Assembly (NCBI GenBank): GCA_028033615.1
Contig: JAOFDG010000011.1
Coordinates: 1-43,932, forward strand
Reading direction: 5' to 3'
Length of the DNA: 43,932 bases
DNA from: Verrucomicrobiales bacterium
GTDB taxonomy: Bacteria > Verrucomicrobiota > Verrucomicrobiia > Verrucomicrobiales > DEV007
Position 1 is the stretch's first letter. The number at the start of each line of letters is the position of its first letter. The notes under the pieces are model-generated. The model saw only the letters and a list, made by a program, of their open reading frames with translations. It ran no database searches and was not told where the DNA came from. Shown in pieces: positions 27,230-36,655 of the stretch. The translations under genes and the position numbers were made by a program.

Positions 27230-28717
27230 TTAGTATTCTTGTTCTCTGGCTCTGTCAGCAAAACGTATTTGGCTGTCTATAAATGTAAGTGGGACGTCAC
27301 CGATTGGACCATTTCGCTGCTTTGCAATTATGAAAGTCGCTTCACCTTCAAGGTCATCTTTTTCATCATCATCATCAGCATATCTTTCGGGTCTCATTAG
27401 TAATCCAACTACATCAGCATCCTGCTCAATTGATCCAGACTCTCTTAGATCACTAATTCTAGGTCTGCCTCCCTTCCTTTCCTCAGGATTTCTATTAACC
27501 TGAGCAAGCACGATTACTGGTATATGTAATTCTTTGGCTAGAGCTTTGAGGCCTGAGGATATTTCGGATATCTCAATTTGTCTGTTATCCTTAGCTCGCT
27601 TGGTTGTTGATTGCATAAGTTGCAAGTAGTCAACAACTAGTAATTGTATATCTTCGCGTTGCTTCATTCTACGCGCTTTTGCCCTCATCTCCATAATGCT
27701 GATACTAGGTGTTTCATCTATAAGCATTTTGCTTTTTGATAATTCTCCGGCAGCCTTCATTAGTTTGGGGAAATCACTACTATCTGGTATGCCTGAGCGA
27801 ATTTTCTGACTGTTAACTCTTGCTCTGCTACATAATAGTCGTTGGACAAGGTCTTGAGTTGTCATTTCTAAACTAAATACGGCTACGGCTTTTTCTTGGT
27901 CAACGCAGACATGCTCAGCAATATTCATAGCAAGAGATGTTTTACCCATACTTGGCCTTGCTGCTACGACAATCATTTGTCCTGGTTGAAGACCATTTAA
28001 AAGTTTATCAATGTCTCTGAAACCAGTAGGAAGCCCTTGGATTTGACCTTTGTTCTCATACATTGATTCAATGTTTTCAATTGCACTCAATACATGATCC
28101 TTCATGCTCAAATTGTCAGTACCTGGTTTCTCTTGGTCACCAATATCAAGTATGTTCTGCTCAACAAGATCCAGGATTTGCCCTGCATCACCTTCATGTA
28201 CATAGGCTGAGTTAATACAAGAAGTGCAGGTCGAGATAATTTCTCTCAATAGATGTTTTTCTTTAACGATTTCCACATAAAATTGAAAGTGGCTCGCGTC
28301 TGGGACAAAATCAATTAATTCAAGAACTGCACTAGGGCCTCCAACTTTGTCCATCTTGTCTTCCCTTATTAAGGCTTCTTGTAAGGTTATGGCATCAATG
28401 GGTTTACCTTCGTCAGAAAGTTTCAGAATTAATTCATAAAGAATCTTGTGTGATGGAACATAAAAAGCATTGGGTTGGAGAAGCTGCACGGCTTCTCCCG
28501 CAACATCATCTGGAGATTGTAGCATTGCGCTTAAAACTCCCTTTTCAGCGTCTGTGTTATTTGGTAACGCCCTAGCGATGTCTGTATATGAAGGAGTCGT
28601 TTTTGAATTTAATAATGAACCGGCACTGTCATTAAAATGATCTACTGTATTTGATCTGCCTGAACTTTTAAGATCAGGGCTATCATTTCCTTTAGAATCA
28701 ACTTCTACATTTTCCAT
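27230..28717 (-). CDS. dnaB: Replicative DNA helicase DnaB
   Basis: 495 residues. DnaB is the hexameric 5'-3' helicase of the replisome. After an N-terminal extension of about 48 residues, the N-terminal domain begins around LPNNTDAEKGVLSAML. The RecA-like motor has Walker A RPSMGKTS with Lys259, Walker B LLVVDYLQLM, and the typical SGLKALAKELHIPVIVLAQVN and SDLRESGSIEQDAD segments. It has no intein. The gene is 124 bases downstream of rplI on the same strand, a pairing seen in many bacteria. An inverted repeat CTTGAAA/TTTCAAG (28721-28747) lies just before the ATG and may be a weak regulatory stem. Confidence 0.97.
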   Translation of the reverse strand: MENVEVDSKGNDSPDLKSSGRSNTVDHFNDSAGSLLNSKTTPSYTDIARALPNNTDAEKGVLSAMLQSPDDVAGEAVQLLQPNAFYVPSHKILYELILKLSDEGKPIDAITLQEALIREDKMDKVGGPSAVLELIDFVPDASHFQFYVEIVKEKHLLREIISTCTSCINSAYVHEGDAGQILDLVEQNILDIGDQEKPGTDNLSMKDHVLSAIENIESMYENKGQIQGLPTGFRDIDKLLNGLQPGQMIVVAARPSMGKTSLAMNIAEHVCVDQEKAVAVFSLEMTTQDLVQRLLCSRARVNSQKIRSGIPDSSDFPKLMKAAGELSKSKMLIDETPSISIMEMRAKARRMKQREDIQLLVVDYLQLMQSTTKRAKDNRQIEISEISSGLKALAKELHIPVIVLAQVNRNPEERKGGRPRISDLRESGSIEQDADVVGLLMRPERYADDDDEKDDLEGEATFIIAKQRNGPIGDVPLTFIDSQIRFADRAREQEY

Positions 28718-28841
28718 CTTCTTGAAATCTAAAAAATTACTTTCAAGTAATAAAGAAAATAAAAATAGTATATGAAATTAATGTACTATTATAAAGGGGG
28801 AAGTATAAATTAATAAACAGACCTACAAAAAAAGAACAAAA

Positions 28842-29327
28842 TTAATTGTCGCTTTGTTCATCATTTGTAGCAGCTGAAACCTTTAATTTCAGTGTAGCAT
28901 TAATATCTTGATGAATTTTGACTTCGACTTCGAAATCTCCAGTTCTTTTGATCGGCTTATTTAGTTGAATTTGTTTCCGATCTATATCTCTGAACTGTCT
29001 ATCGGTTTCTGCTAACGAATCCTGAATGTCTTTTGCTGTTATCGATCCGAAAGCTTTGCCACCCTGGCCTGTTGCTAATTCAAACTTCAGTCTTTGTTTG
29101 TTTAGCCTATTTGCAAGTTTTGTTGCAGCTTCAATTTCGTTAGCTTCCCTCAATGCTCTGGCCTTCTTTAAACTTTCGATGTGTTTTAAATTGCCAGGTG
29201 TAGCTTCGTAAGCTTTACCGTTTGGAATTAGAAAATTTAGAGCGTATCCACGTTTAACCTGAATGACGTCTGCCTCGGCTCCGAGGTTTTCTACTTTTTG
29301 CTTTAATATTACCTCTATTTGCGACAT
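28842..29327 (-). CDS. rplI: 50S ribosomal protein L9
   Basis: 161 residues. The L9 N-terminal signature EVILKQKVENLGAEADVIQVKRGYALNFLIP is recognisable in parts. A central helix with many charged residues and the C-terminal rRNA-binding domain (AFGSITAKDIQDSL) follow. The C-terminus carries a short acidic tail (TNDEQSDN). It heads the rplI-dnaB pair. A TTGACA-N17-TAAAGA promoter lies upstream. Confidence 0.96.
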   Translation of the reverse strand: MSQIEVILKQKVENLGAEADVIQVKRGYALNFLIPNGKAYEATPGNLKHIESLKKARALREANEIEAATKLANRLNKQRLKFELATGQGGKAFGSITAKDIQDSLAETDRQFRDIDRKQIQLNKPIKRTGDFEVEVKIHQDINATLKLKVSAATNDEQSDN

Positions 29328-29376
29328 GGCTGATATTTAGTTATAGTTATGAATTTAGGCTAATTTAGGGGGTGAT

Positions 29377-29405
29377 TCTTTAGACTGTTTATGAATCTTT
29401 GTCAA
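29377..29405 (-). promoter_or_regulatory. Putative sigma-70 promoter of rplI-dnaB
   Basis: On the minus strand, TTGACA (29405-29400) and TAAAGA (29382-29377) are 17 bases apart. The predicted start lies about 43 bases before the rplI ATG. The perfect -35 matches that of rplM-rpsI. Confidence 0.55.
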
Positions 29406-29454
29406 GATTTGTAGATTACATAGGGGAAATTCAAATTTGTTGAAAAATGGTTAC

Positions 29455-29460
29455 TATAAT
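29455..29460 (+). promoter_or_regulatory. Putative -10 element for the propeller lipoprotein gene
   Basis: TATAAT lies 21 bases before the ATG at 29482. The -35 position is not consensus. The placement matches the TATAAT boxes before 790 and 12497. Confidence 0.4.
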
Positions 29461-29481
29461 CGATTCTGTAATAATTAAATT

Positions 29482-30813
29482 ATGTTTACCTTCGGTATTA
29501 CTAAAAAAATAGTATCTTATAGATTTAAGCACTTTTTTTTTGTCATCCCTTTTTACATTTTGTCATCTTGTGGTGAAAAAATCAAAAAAGGTACGGCTGA
29601 GCTCCCTGAATCTAAAAAAAATGAAGAAAAGCTGTCTGACCATAATGAATGGTTAGGTCACCTAGGTACATTCAGAAATGGGTTAGCTTCAGGAAAAGAT
29701 ATTAAACTTGATTGGCTTGATTCAGAACCTCCGCTCCTCTGGAAAAAAGAGCTTGGAGTTGGTGTTGCTGGTGTATCTGGACTCGATGAATATGTTTATT
29801 CGATGGGGAATGTTAAAGGTAAGGATGTTATTTATTGTATTAATGCTGTGACAGGAAAAATTAAATGGGAGGAATCATATAATTGCATAATTGATAAGAG
29901 GATGTTTGAAGGTGGTCCTCCGACTACTCCATTAATTGATAAGAAAAATAAAAATTTATATGCCTTGAGTCATCAGGGCGAGCTTAGGTGTTTATCTTTA
30001 AATTCAGGTGTAATGCAATGGAAGGTCTCATATACCAGTGCTCCTCTAGCTGGAAGAAGGCCTGATTATGGTTATGCTAGTTCCCCGACTATCTATAATG
30101 ATATGCTAATTGTTTCTCCTGGAGGAAAGGATTCAAGTGTCGCTGCATTAGATCTAAAAGATGGCGCAATGTTATGGTCTTCTGGAGGTAGTAAAGTGGG
30201 ATATTCTTCACCTATAATCTTTTCGCTTCTTGGATCTGATTACATGGCACAATTAAACGCGAGCGATTTGTCTATTTTTAATATTAGTACAAATAGTTTG
30301 ATCTGCAAAACTTCTTGGGAAACTAAGTACAGAATAAATGCAGCTGCACCTATTTATATTAATGGTCATATTTTAATTACTTCCGGTTATGGCAAAGGAG
30401 CAGGACTCTTCAAGGTTCATGATGAAAAATTAGAACTTGTATATGAATCAAAACAGTTAGTTTGCCAATTTCAATCACCGATACTAAAGAATGGATTCAT
30501 ATATGCCGTTACTGGTGACAATGATAAGAAGGCGAGTCTTGTTTGTATGAATCCTATTAATGGCAAAATAATGTGGAATGAACCTCTTAGTGGCAATAGA
30601 GGAAATGTTGTTGCTGTTGATGACTCGCTAATTGTTCTTACAGAGAGAGGTGAAGTTATAGTCTGCTCAGCAACAGATAAATCATATAATGAGAGGGGAC
30701 GATTCCAGGCTGTTGGTGGCAGATGTTGGGCAGCTCCGACAATTTGTGGATCTAGGCTCTATATTCGTAATAATTCTGGAAGATTAATGTGCTATAATCT
30801 AAAAAAGAATTGA
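29482..30813 (+). CDS. PQQ-like beta-propeller lipoprotein
   Basis: 443 residues. A hydrophobic leader ends in the lipobox ILSSC, so Cys30 should be lipid-modified and the protein membrane-anchored. The remainder is a PQQ-like (quinoprotein-like) propeller, with repeated GKIKWE, GELRCLSL, AALDLKDGAMLW and LVCMNPINGKIMW strands. I see no adjacent-cysteine pair or other sign of true PQQ binding, so the domain may act as a scaffold or in sugar or polymer binding, like many PVC propellers. It has its own TATAAT, and 122 bases separate it from the next propeller gene. It may therefore be a separate unit from the operon that follows. Confidence 0.8.
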   Translation: MFTFGITKKIVSYRFKHFFFVIPFYILSSCGEKIKKGTAELPESKKNEEKLSDHNEWLGHLGTFRNGLASGKDIKLDWLDSEPPLLWKKELGVGVAGVSGLDEYVYSMGNVKGKDVIYCINAVTGKIKWEESYNCIIDKRMFEGGPPTTPLIDKKNKNLYALSHQGELRCLSLNSGVMQWKVSYTSAPLAGRRPDYGYASSPTIYNDMLIVSPGGKDSSVAALDLKDGAMLWSSGGSKVGYSSPIIFSLLGSDYMAQLNASDLSIFNISTNSLICKTSWETKYRINAAAPIYINGHILITSGYGKGAGLFKVHDEKLELVYESKQLVCQFQSPILKNGFIYAVTGDNDKKASLVCMNPINGKIMWNEPLSGNRGNVVAVDDSLIVLTERGEVIVCSATDKSYNERGRFQAVGGRCWAAPTICGSRLYIRNNSGRLMCYNLKKN

Positions 30814-30875
30814 ATTTTATCATTAAATTAGCGACAAGGTTTGTTGAGATTGTCTTTAGATGAGGCATTTTCATA

Positions 30876-30907
30876 ATTGCGCATAACAATTTTTAACATT
30901 GCGCAAT
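30876..30907 (+). promoter_or_regulatory. Paired ATTGCGCA elements, possible operator
   Basis: ATTGCGCA occurs at 30876-30883 and again, within the perfect palindrome ATTGCGCAAT, at 30898-30907. The two copies start 22 bases apart, about two helical turns. The palindrome fits between a TTTAAC (30892-30897) and TATTAA (30914-30919), which could be -35 and -10. It lies 28 bases before the propeller gene at 30936 and would control the operon start. Confidence 0.4.
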
Positions 30908-30935
30908 GATTGATATTAATTATTAACTAGAAAAA

Positions 30936-33200
30936 ATGTTTAAATTTCTTCATTCCCTACTTTCAATTGCCTCGTTTTCATTGATTTTTTCGAATCTTGG
31001 CTTTTCAGATTCTCACAACAAGTTTCAATGGTTTTCATGGAGAGGTCCAGATGGTAACGGCGTAAGTTACGAGAAGTATATAAATTGGAAATTTGATAAA
31101 AATCCATCTTGGTCATATGATTTAAAGGGAAGAGGCACTCCAGTTGTTGCAGATGGTAAAATGTTTGTTTTTGGCTACAGAGGAGAGGGAGTTGAAGTTG
31201 AGGAGGTGTTAGTCTGTCTTAATGCAAAGACAGGTAAAGAGGAATGGGAGCATTCATTTAGAGATTACATAAGCGATACCATTTATGATCGTTACTCTAT
31301 AGGGTCCGCAGCAATTGATCCTCAGACAAAAAATGTATATCTACAGACAACTAATGGTTTATTTTTGGCATTTTCCTCTGACGGTAAAAAGCTTTGGGAG
31401 CATTCAATGATGGAGAGGTTTGGAAGATTGACATTCCCAAATGGTAGAACAGGGGCACCGATCGTTGAAGGTGATTTGGTGATTATGCATTGTATCACAA
31501 GTTATTGGGGTAAACAAGGGCCGGCTAGAGATCGGTTTTACGGATTTGATAAAATTAGTGGTAAAATTGTTTGGGTAAGTGAGCCGGGTATAGCACCTAA
31601 AGATAGCTCTTTCTCTACACCTATAGTTGAATCCAGATATGGAACTCGTGTGTTTTATGCGGGTACTGGCGATGGTAATCTGGTTTGTGTAAATGCTCTA
31701 AATGGAAAACCGCTGTGGAGATTTCACATGAGTTATGGAGGTGTTAACTCAAGTCCGATTATTTATAATAATTCTGTTATTTGTCCACATGGAAAAGAAA
31801 ACATAGATACAACCGACGAAGGAAGAATGGTTTCGGTCAAGATTCCCGAGAGTATTGATTTTAAGAGTAAGCAGGTTGTATTGGAACCTTCATCCGAGAT
31901 TTGGAGAAATGAAACAGTTTCATTCACAAGCTCTCCAATACTAGTTAAAGATAAGGTTTATCAAGTGTCAAAAGTAGGTGAACTCGTTTGTGTTGATGCT
32001 ACTTCTGGTGAAATTTTATGGCACAAAAAACTAGGTAATGACAATTTACATTCATCTCCATTATTTTGTGACGGAAAGCTTTTCGTTCCTATGTTTAGCG
32101 GAAAGTTATATATAATTGAGCCCGAAGATAATGGCGCAAAGATACTTCATGAACTACAGCTGGAAGGTAATCTCATAGGATCTCCTACAATCTGTGAAGG
32201 AAGATTATATTTGCATACGACTAAAGCGCTTCATTGCTGGAACTTCTCTCATGATGGAATTGAAAGTAGTGAGTGGCCCCACCAGGAATCTGGAAAGATT
32301 GGAAAAGCCTCAGAGATAAGAGCAGTTCCGGCTGACGTTTTATTACAGCCTGGCTCAGAGGAGTCATTTGTTTTTCATACTTTGGATGAAAAAGGTCATG
32401 TTGTTTCTAAAATAGATAAAGTAACCTTTTCAAAGTTTATTCCTCCAACTGCTAAAGTTAAAACTGAAATGGATGCTGCTTTCAAAGATAACTTAATTAT
32501 GGCCTCCAATGATGCTAAGACTTCAGCTGGAGCCTGGAGAGGTGTTAGTGATAATTTGGTTGGGTTATTCAGAGGTAGAGTTTTAGATAAGATTCCATTT
32601 TCCGAAGATCTTGAATCATACAATACTGTTATAGATTCCAAAATTGACTCAGGTGAAAAGTTTGCTTATCCACCTTTACCTTGGATTGGTGCTAGGTTTA
32701 AGTGGGAAGTTAGAAATTTAGACGGGAATAATGTTCTAAGAAAAACTTTAGACAGGGTTTTATTTCAAAGAGCAATGACTTTTATTGGTCATCCTGACTT
32801 AAGTAATTATACTATTCAAGCTGATGTAATGACAGATGGTAACAGAAGGATTAAATCTGATGTAGGATTAGTTAATCAAAGGTATTTAATTGTTCTTAAA
32901 GGCAATGCAAATTTGTTAGAGGTCAGTTCTAATCAGGAAAGGCTCAAAGTTTCAGTTCCGTTTAAGGTCAAATACAAGACTTGGTACAGTCTCAAGACTA
33001 GAGTTGATGTTGATGTTGATGGTAATGCTATAGTAAAAGCTAAAGTATGGCCAAAGAACGATGATGAGCCTGTAAAATGGACAATCGAAGTTCCTCATAA
33101 AAAAGGTCATATCAAAGGATCTCCAGGCCTTTTTGGATTCTCTCCACAAAGTCAAAAACCAGTTTTCGTAGACAACATTTCAATTACACCCAGCAAATAA
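30936..33200 (+). CDS. Exported PQQ-like beta-propeller protein with C-terminal jelly-roll-like domain
   Basis: 754 residues with a signal peptide (about 1-24). Residues about 30-450 form a PQQ-like propeller, opening with WRGPDGNGVS and containing repeats such as LVCLNAKTGKEEW, LVCVNALNGKPLW and LVCVDATSGEILW. Residues about 525-754 form a separate beta-rich region with a DUF1080/LamG-like flavour (YTIQADVMTDGNRR, then GSPGLFGFSPQSQKPVFVDNISI). The first part resembles planctomycete-type WD40-like PQQ proteins, often near transporters or sugar metabolism. Activity is not known. It is followed after three bases by another propeller gene and appears to be the first gene of the run reaching 40309. 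Confidence 0.8.
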   Translation: MFKFLHSLLSIASFSLIFSNLGFSDSHNKFQWFSWRGPDGNGVSYEKYINWKFDKNPSWSYDLKGRGTPVVADGKMFVFGYRGEGVEVEEVLVCLNAKTGKEEWEHSFRDYISDTIYDRYSIGSAAIDPQTKNVYLQTTNGLFLAFSSDGKKLWEHSMMERFGRLTFPNGRTGAPIVEGDLVIMHCITSYWGKQGPARDRFYGFDKISGKIVWVSEPGIAPKDSSFSTPIVESRYGTRVFYAGTGDGNLVCVNALNGKPLWRFHMSYGGVNSSPIIYNNSVICPHGKENIDTTDEGRMVSVKIPESIDFKSKQVVLEPSSEIWRNETVSFTSSPILVKDKVYQVSKVGELVCVDATSGEILWHKKLGNDNLHSSPLFCDGKLFVPMFSGKLYIIEPEDNGAKILHELQLEGNLIGSPTICEGRLYLHTTKALHCWNFSHDGIESSEWPHQESGKIGKASEIRAVPADVLLQPGSEESFVFHTLDEKGHVVSKIDKVTFSKFIPPTAKVKTEMDAAFKDNLIMASNDAKTSAGAWRGVSDNLVGLFRGRVLDKIPFSEDLESYNTVIDSKIDSGEKFAYPPLPWIGARFKWEVRNLDGNNVLRKTLDRVLFQRAMTFIGHPDLSNYTIQADVMTDGNRRIKSDVGLVNQRYLIVLKGNANLLEVSSNQERLKVSVPFKVKYKTWYSLKTRVDVDVDGNAIVKAKVWPKNDDEPVKWTIEVPHKKGHIKGSPGLFGFSPQSQKPVFVDNISITPSK

Positions 33201-33203
33201 ACC

Positions 33204-34721
33204 ATGAAACACATTGTAGCTTTTATATTATTTACTCTATTTAATAACTTAGTTTTTTCCTCTGATTGGCCGGAGTGGGGCGGAAATGGATATAATAATA
33301 TGGCCTCTTCGGATAAAGGTATTCCAAGTGTAATGGAGCCAGGCAAGAGAAAAAAAGGGTCCGAAGAGATTGATCTCTCAACAACAAAAAATGTTAAATG
33401 GGCTGCAAAGATTGGATCTCAAAGTTATGGAACGCCAACAATAGCTGATGGTAAAATATTAATAGGAACTAATAATGAATCCCCCAGAGATGCGCAGCAT
33501 GAAGGGGACAGGGGAATTATAATGTGTTTTGATGAAAAGAAAGGTGACTTTCTTTGGCAACTAGTCATACCAAAACTCGGTGCAGGAAAGGTTTCCGACT
33601 GGGAATATCTAGGAGTATGTTCATCACCTCTAATTCATGAAGGAAGGGCCTACTTTATTTCAAATCGTTGTAAGGTTGTTTGTATTGACATGGAAGGTAT
33701 GGCTAATGGTAATGATGGGCCATATAAAGATGAGGAGAAGTTTATGGCAACAGGTGGAAAGACTTTTAAACCTGGGAAAAAAGATGGCGATATCATTTGG
33801 CTTTATGATATGCGAGAGGAGTTAGGGGTTTTCCCGCATAATATTGCAAGTTCTTCACCTAAAATAGTAGATGGTAAATTAGTTGTATCTACATCAAATG
33901 GAGTTGATTGGTCTCACCTTAACGTACCTGCTCCTCAGGCTCCATGTTTGATTTTGTTAGACCTAAAAACTGGTGAACTTATTGGGGAAGAGGCCTCCAA
34001 GATCGGTGAGAGTACCATGCATTGTAATTGGTCCAGCCCTATGGTTGCTAAGGTTGGGGATAAGTCTTCTATTTTTTTTGGAGGAGGTGATGGCTATCTC
34101 TATAGTTTTGATCCTAATGCCAAGGAGGATGATGAAGGTTTTCTCGTTCTTCCTGAAAATTGGAAAGTGGATGGAAATCTTCCCGAATACCGCGTTGATA
34201 AGGATGGTAAAAAAATTAAATATGCGACTTTTGAGGGACCAAGCGAATTTATATCCTCGCCAGTCTTTTACAAGGGACATGTCGTTACTCTAATCGGACA
34301 AGATCCTGAACATGGTGAGGGTGTTGGTCGAATGATTTCTGTAGAAGCAAAATCAGGTAAAGTAGCTTGGGACTATACTGAAATAGAGAGAGGTATATCA
34401 ACTGTATCAATAGCTGATGATTTGGTGTATGCCGCAGATTATAGAGGGCGTGTTCATTGCGTTGATTTTAAAACCGGAAAAAAACAGTGGGTTTATGATA
34501 CAAAGAGTCACATTTGGGGTTCGACATTGGTTGCCGATGGAAAGGTCTTCATTGGTAATGAAGATGGAGAGGTTGTTATTCTTAAGCACGGCAGAGAATT
34601 GAAAGAAATCGGCATCGTTGAATTTTCTGCTCCAGTTTACGCAAGTCCTATTGTTGCTAATGGTGTTTTGTATGTAGCAAGTCAAACTCATCTATATGCA
34701 TTTAAGGAGCCAGCTAAATAA
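33204..34721 (+). CDS. Exported PQQ-like beta-propeller protein
   Basis: 505 residues with a signal peptide (about 1-20). The mature N-terminus DWPEWGGNGYNNMAS is the start seen in many PQQ-like propeller proteins of this kind. Blades carry VKWAAKIGSQSYGTPTIADGK, GDIIWLYDM, GKVAWDYTEI and GKKQWVYDT. True PQQ-dependent dehydrogenases show an adjacent Cys-Cys pair, and none is evident here. The gene begins three bases after the previous propeller gene, so translation is probably coupled. A DUF3311 protein gene starts 27 bases downstream. Confidence 0.8.
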   Translation: MKHIVAFILFTLFNNLVFSSDWPEWGGNGYNNMASSDKGIPSVMEPGKRKKGSEEIDLSTTKNVKWAAKIGSQSYGTPTIADGKILIGTNNESPRDAQHEGDRGIIMCFDEKKGDFLWQLVIPKLGAGKVSDWEYLGVCSSPLIHEGRAYFISNRCKVVCIDMEGMANGNDGPYKDEEKFMATGGKTFKPGKKDGDIIWLYDMREELGVFPHNIASSSPKIVDGKLVVSTSNGVDWSHLNVPAPQAPCLILLDLKTGELIGEEASKIGESTMHCNWSSPMVAKVGDKSSIFFGGGDGYLYSFDPNAKEDDEGFLVLPENWKVDGNLPEYRVDKDGKKIKYATFEGPSEFISSPVFYKGHVVTLIGQDPEHGEGVGRMISVEAKSGKVAWDYTEIERGISTVSIADDLVYAADYRGRVHCVDFKTGKKQWVYDTKSHIWGSTLVADGKVFIGNEDGEVVILKHGRELKEIGIVEFSAPVYASPIVANGVLYVASQTHLYAFKEPAK

Positions 34722-34748
34722 TTTTATATAAACCTACGCATTGTATAT

Positions 34749-34967
34749 ATGAACGGAAAACATCTGATTATTTTGTTAGCCATAGTTCTTGGTGTTTTTC
34801 ATCAAGATTTTTGGAACTGGGATGACAGTGAATTCATAATGGGCTTTATGCCAATAGGTTTATTTTATCATGCTTGTTATTCATTAGTTGCTGCGGTGTT
34901 ATGGGCATTTGCTATTAAATTTGCATGGCCTAAAGACTTGGTTGATTGGGCGGAAAATGACGATTGA
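34749..34967 (+). CDS. DUF3311 small membrane protein
   Basis: 72 residues with two hydrophobic segments (about 5-20 and 33-55). The conserved pattern of DUF3311, with a YHACYSLVAAVLWAFAIKFAWP stretch, is seen in part. DUF3311 genes are often found just before sodium:solute symporter genes. That is the arrangement here, 21 bases upstream of the symporter. It could be a small accessory subunit of the transporter, by analogy with small partners of some SSS carriers; this is inference. Confidence 0.8.
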   Translation: MNGKHLIILLAIVLGVFHQDFWNWDDSEFIMGFMPIGLFYHACYSLVAAVLWAFAIKFAWPKDLVDWAENDD

Positions 34968-34988
34968 TAATTTTTAAATACTAGCCAT

Positions 34989-36596
34989 ATGCAAATACCC
35001 CTAATCGCCTCATCTGCATCAACCACTCCAATTGTAGTAATTGCTATCTACCTATGTTTGCTTTTGGGTTTGGCAATGTTTAGTAAGACCTTATTTCGAG
35101 GTACAAGTACGGACTATTTTGTTGCAAGCAGGAGTATTGGGCCATTCATGTTGCTGATGTCAGTTTTTGGGACAACAATGACCGCTTTTGCCCTCGTTGG
35201 TTCCACTGGTAAGGCGTTCGAACGTGGCGTTGGAACATATGGTTTAATGGCTTCTTCGTCAGGGTTGATTCATGCGGCATGCTTCTTTTTGATTGGTATT
35301 AAATTATGGTCTTTTGGTAAAAAGTACGGTTATGTTACTCAGATTCAATTTTTTAGAGATCGATTCGAATCCAAAGCAATCGGGTATCTTCTTTTTCCTA
35401 TTCTTGTATGCCTAGTCATACCATATTTACTTATCGGAGTAATTGGTGCATCAAAAACAATAGAGGGACTGACTTCTGCAAAATCTACGCCTAAAGGAGA
35501 GAAGCCTGGAATGTTTCCAGAACTGTTTGCTAGTTATAATGATGCTATACCACCCGCACTTACTGGAGCCATCATATGCATAGTAGTTTTGTGTTATATC
35601 TTTGCCGGCGGCTCTAGAGCGGCGGCTTGGGCAAATACCTTCCAAACTATAGTGTTTATGCTCATGGGCATACTCGCTTTTTATCTCATTAGTGACAAAC
35701 TCGGAGGTCTTGATAAGGCAATAGAGCAAGCTAAAGATTCTCACCTAGTGAGAACACCCTCAACTGGAGCTAAAGGTGGTCATATTGGTGTTCCCCCTGC
35801 TATGTTTCTAACCTACATGTTTATCCCTCTTAGTGTTGGTATGTTTCCTCATTTATTTCAACATTGGTTAACAGCAAGAAGTGCAAAAAGTTTTAGGCTT
35901 ACTGTTGTAGCCCATCCCATATGTATTATGATAGTTTGGGTTCCATGTGTTTTAATCGGGTTATGGGCTACAGGCAAACTCCCCGAAACAACACCAGGGG
36001 GAGCTGTTTTGGCAAAGATGGTGGGAATTCTAATTGCTGACCCAATTGTGACAGGTCTCGTCACGGCCGGAATTTTGGCTGCAATTATGTCCTCGTTAGA
36101 TTCTCAGTTTCTATGCTTGGGAACAATGTTTACGAATGATATTGTTATTGATAGATACGGAAAAGATAAGTTTACAGACAAACAAATTGTAAAAATTGCT
36201 CGATTGTTTGTTATAGCAATTGTTGCTTTAACCTATATTCTTTCAATTGTTCTCTACAAGAAAAGTGTATTCGATCTTGCTGTATGGAGTTTCTCCGGAT
36301 TTGCTAGTCTGACCCCGTTAGTTTTTGCAGCTCTTTACTGGAAACGTTGTTCTAAACTTGGTGCGATTTCTTCTATTATTGCAGCGATAAGTGTGTGGTT
36401 TTATTACTTCAAAAAGTCTGGTTATGGCGGTGAGTATACAATTCAGGCAAAATGGATCGTAGAAAGATTTGGTGAGGGAATAATGCCTGTTGCATTAAGT
36501 TTTGGCGCCGGCGCACTTGCTATGATTGTTATCTCAATGGTTACTCCTAAACCATCTAAAGAAACAATTAATAAATTTTTTCCTAAGTTTGGATAA
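34989..36596 (+). CDS. Sodium:solute symporter family transporter
   Basis: 535 residues, polytopic (about 13 predicted helices). The SSS-family features are the N-terminal DYFVASRSIGPFMLLMSVFGT region, RDRFESKAIGYLLFP, GGSRAAAWANTFQT, the PSVG-like FIPLSVGMFPHLFQH, and LAAIMSSLDSQFLCLGT. SSS carriers import sugars, amino acids, short acids or urea with sodium. The substrate cannot be read from the sequence. The gene is 21 bases after a DUF3311 gene and 59 bases before a ligase-like gene. The operon context suggests that it supplies the substrate for the three enzymes that follow. Confidence 0.88.
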   Translation: MQIPLIASSASTTPIVVIAIYLCLLLGLAMFSKTLFRGTSTDYFVASRSIGPFMLLMSVFGTTMTAFALVGSTGKAFERGVGTYGLMASSSGLIHAACFFLIGIKLWSFGKKYGYVTQIQFFRDRFESKAIGYLLFPILVCLVIPYLLIGVIGASKTIEGLTSAKSTPKGEKPGMFPELFASYNDAIPPALTGAIICIVVLCYIFAGGSRAAAWANTFQTIVFMLMGILAFYLISDKLGGLDKAIEQAKDSHLVRTPSTGAKGGHIGVPPAMFLTYMFIPLSVGMFPHLFQHWLTARSAKSFRLTVVAHPICIMIVWVPCVLIGLWATGKLPETTPGGAVLAKMVGILIADPIVTGLVTAGILAAIMSSLDSQFLCLGTMFTNDIVIDRYGKDKFTDKQIVKIARLFVIAIVALTYILSIVLYKKSVFDLAVWSFSGFASLTPLVFAALYWKRCSKLGAISSIIAAISVWFYYFKKSGYGGEYTIQAKWIVERFGEGIMPVALSFGAGALAMIVISMVTPKPSKETINKFFPKFG

Positions 36597-36601
36597 AAAA
36601 A

Positions 36602-36626
36602 GATTTCAGAAATAAAAGCTGAGATC
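36602..36626 (+). other. Intercistronic stem-loop
   Basis: GATTTCAG (36602-36609) can pair with CTGAGATC (36619-36626) over eight bases with one wobble and a nine-base loop. No T tract follows. It sits between the symporter and ligase-like genes and may be a processing or stability element. Confidence 0.3.
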
Positions 36627-36655
36627 CTAAAAATGATATTAATCGTAAATAAAAT

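Noticed and set aside
27230-28717. Possible intein in dnaB
   Set aside because: The motor motifs are contiguous and the length is normal, so no intein is present.
33003-33022. GTTGAT short tandem repeat
   Set aside because: It encodes alternating Val-Asp within a propeller protein and is too short to mean anything as DNA.
29482-34721. True PQQ-dependent dehydrogenases
   Set aside because: The propellers have PQQ-like repeats but lack an evident adjacent Cys-Cys pair, and no PQQ synthesis genes are nearby. They are annotated only as PQQ-like.
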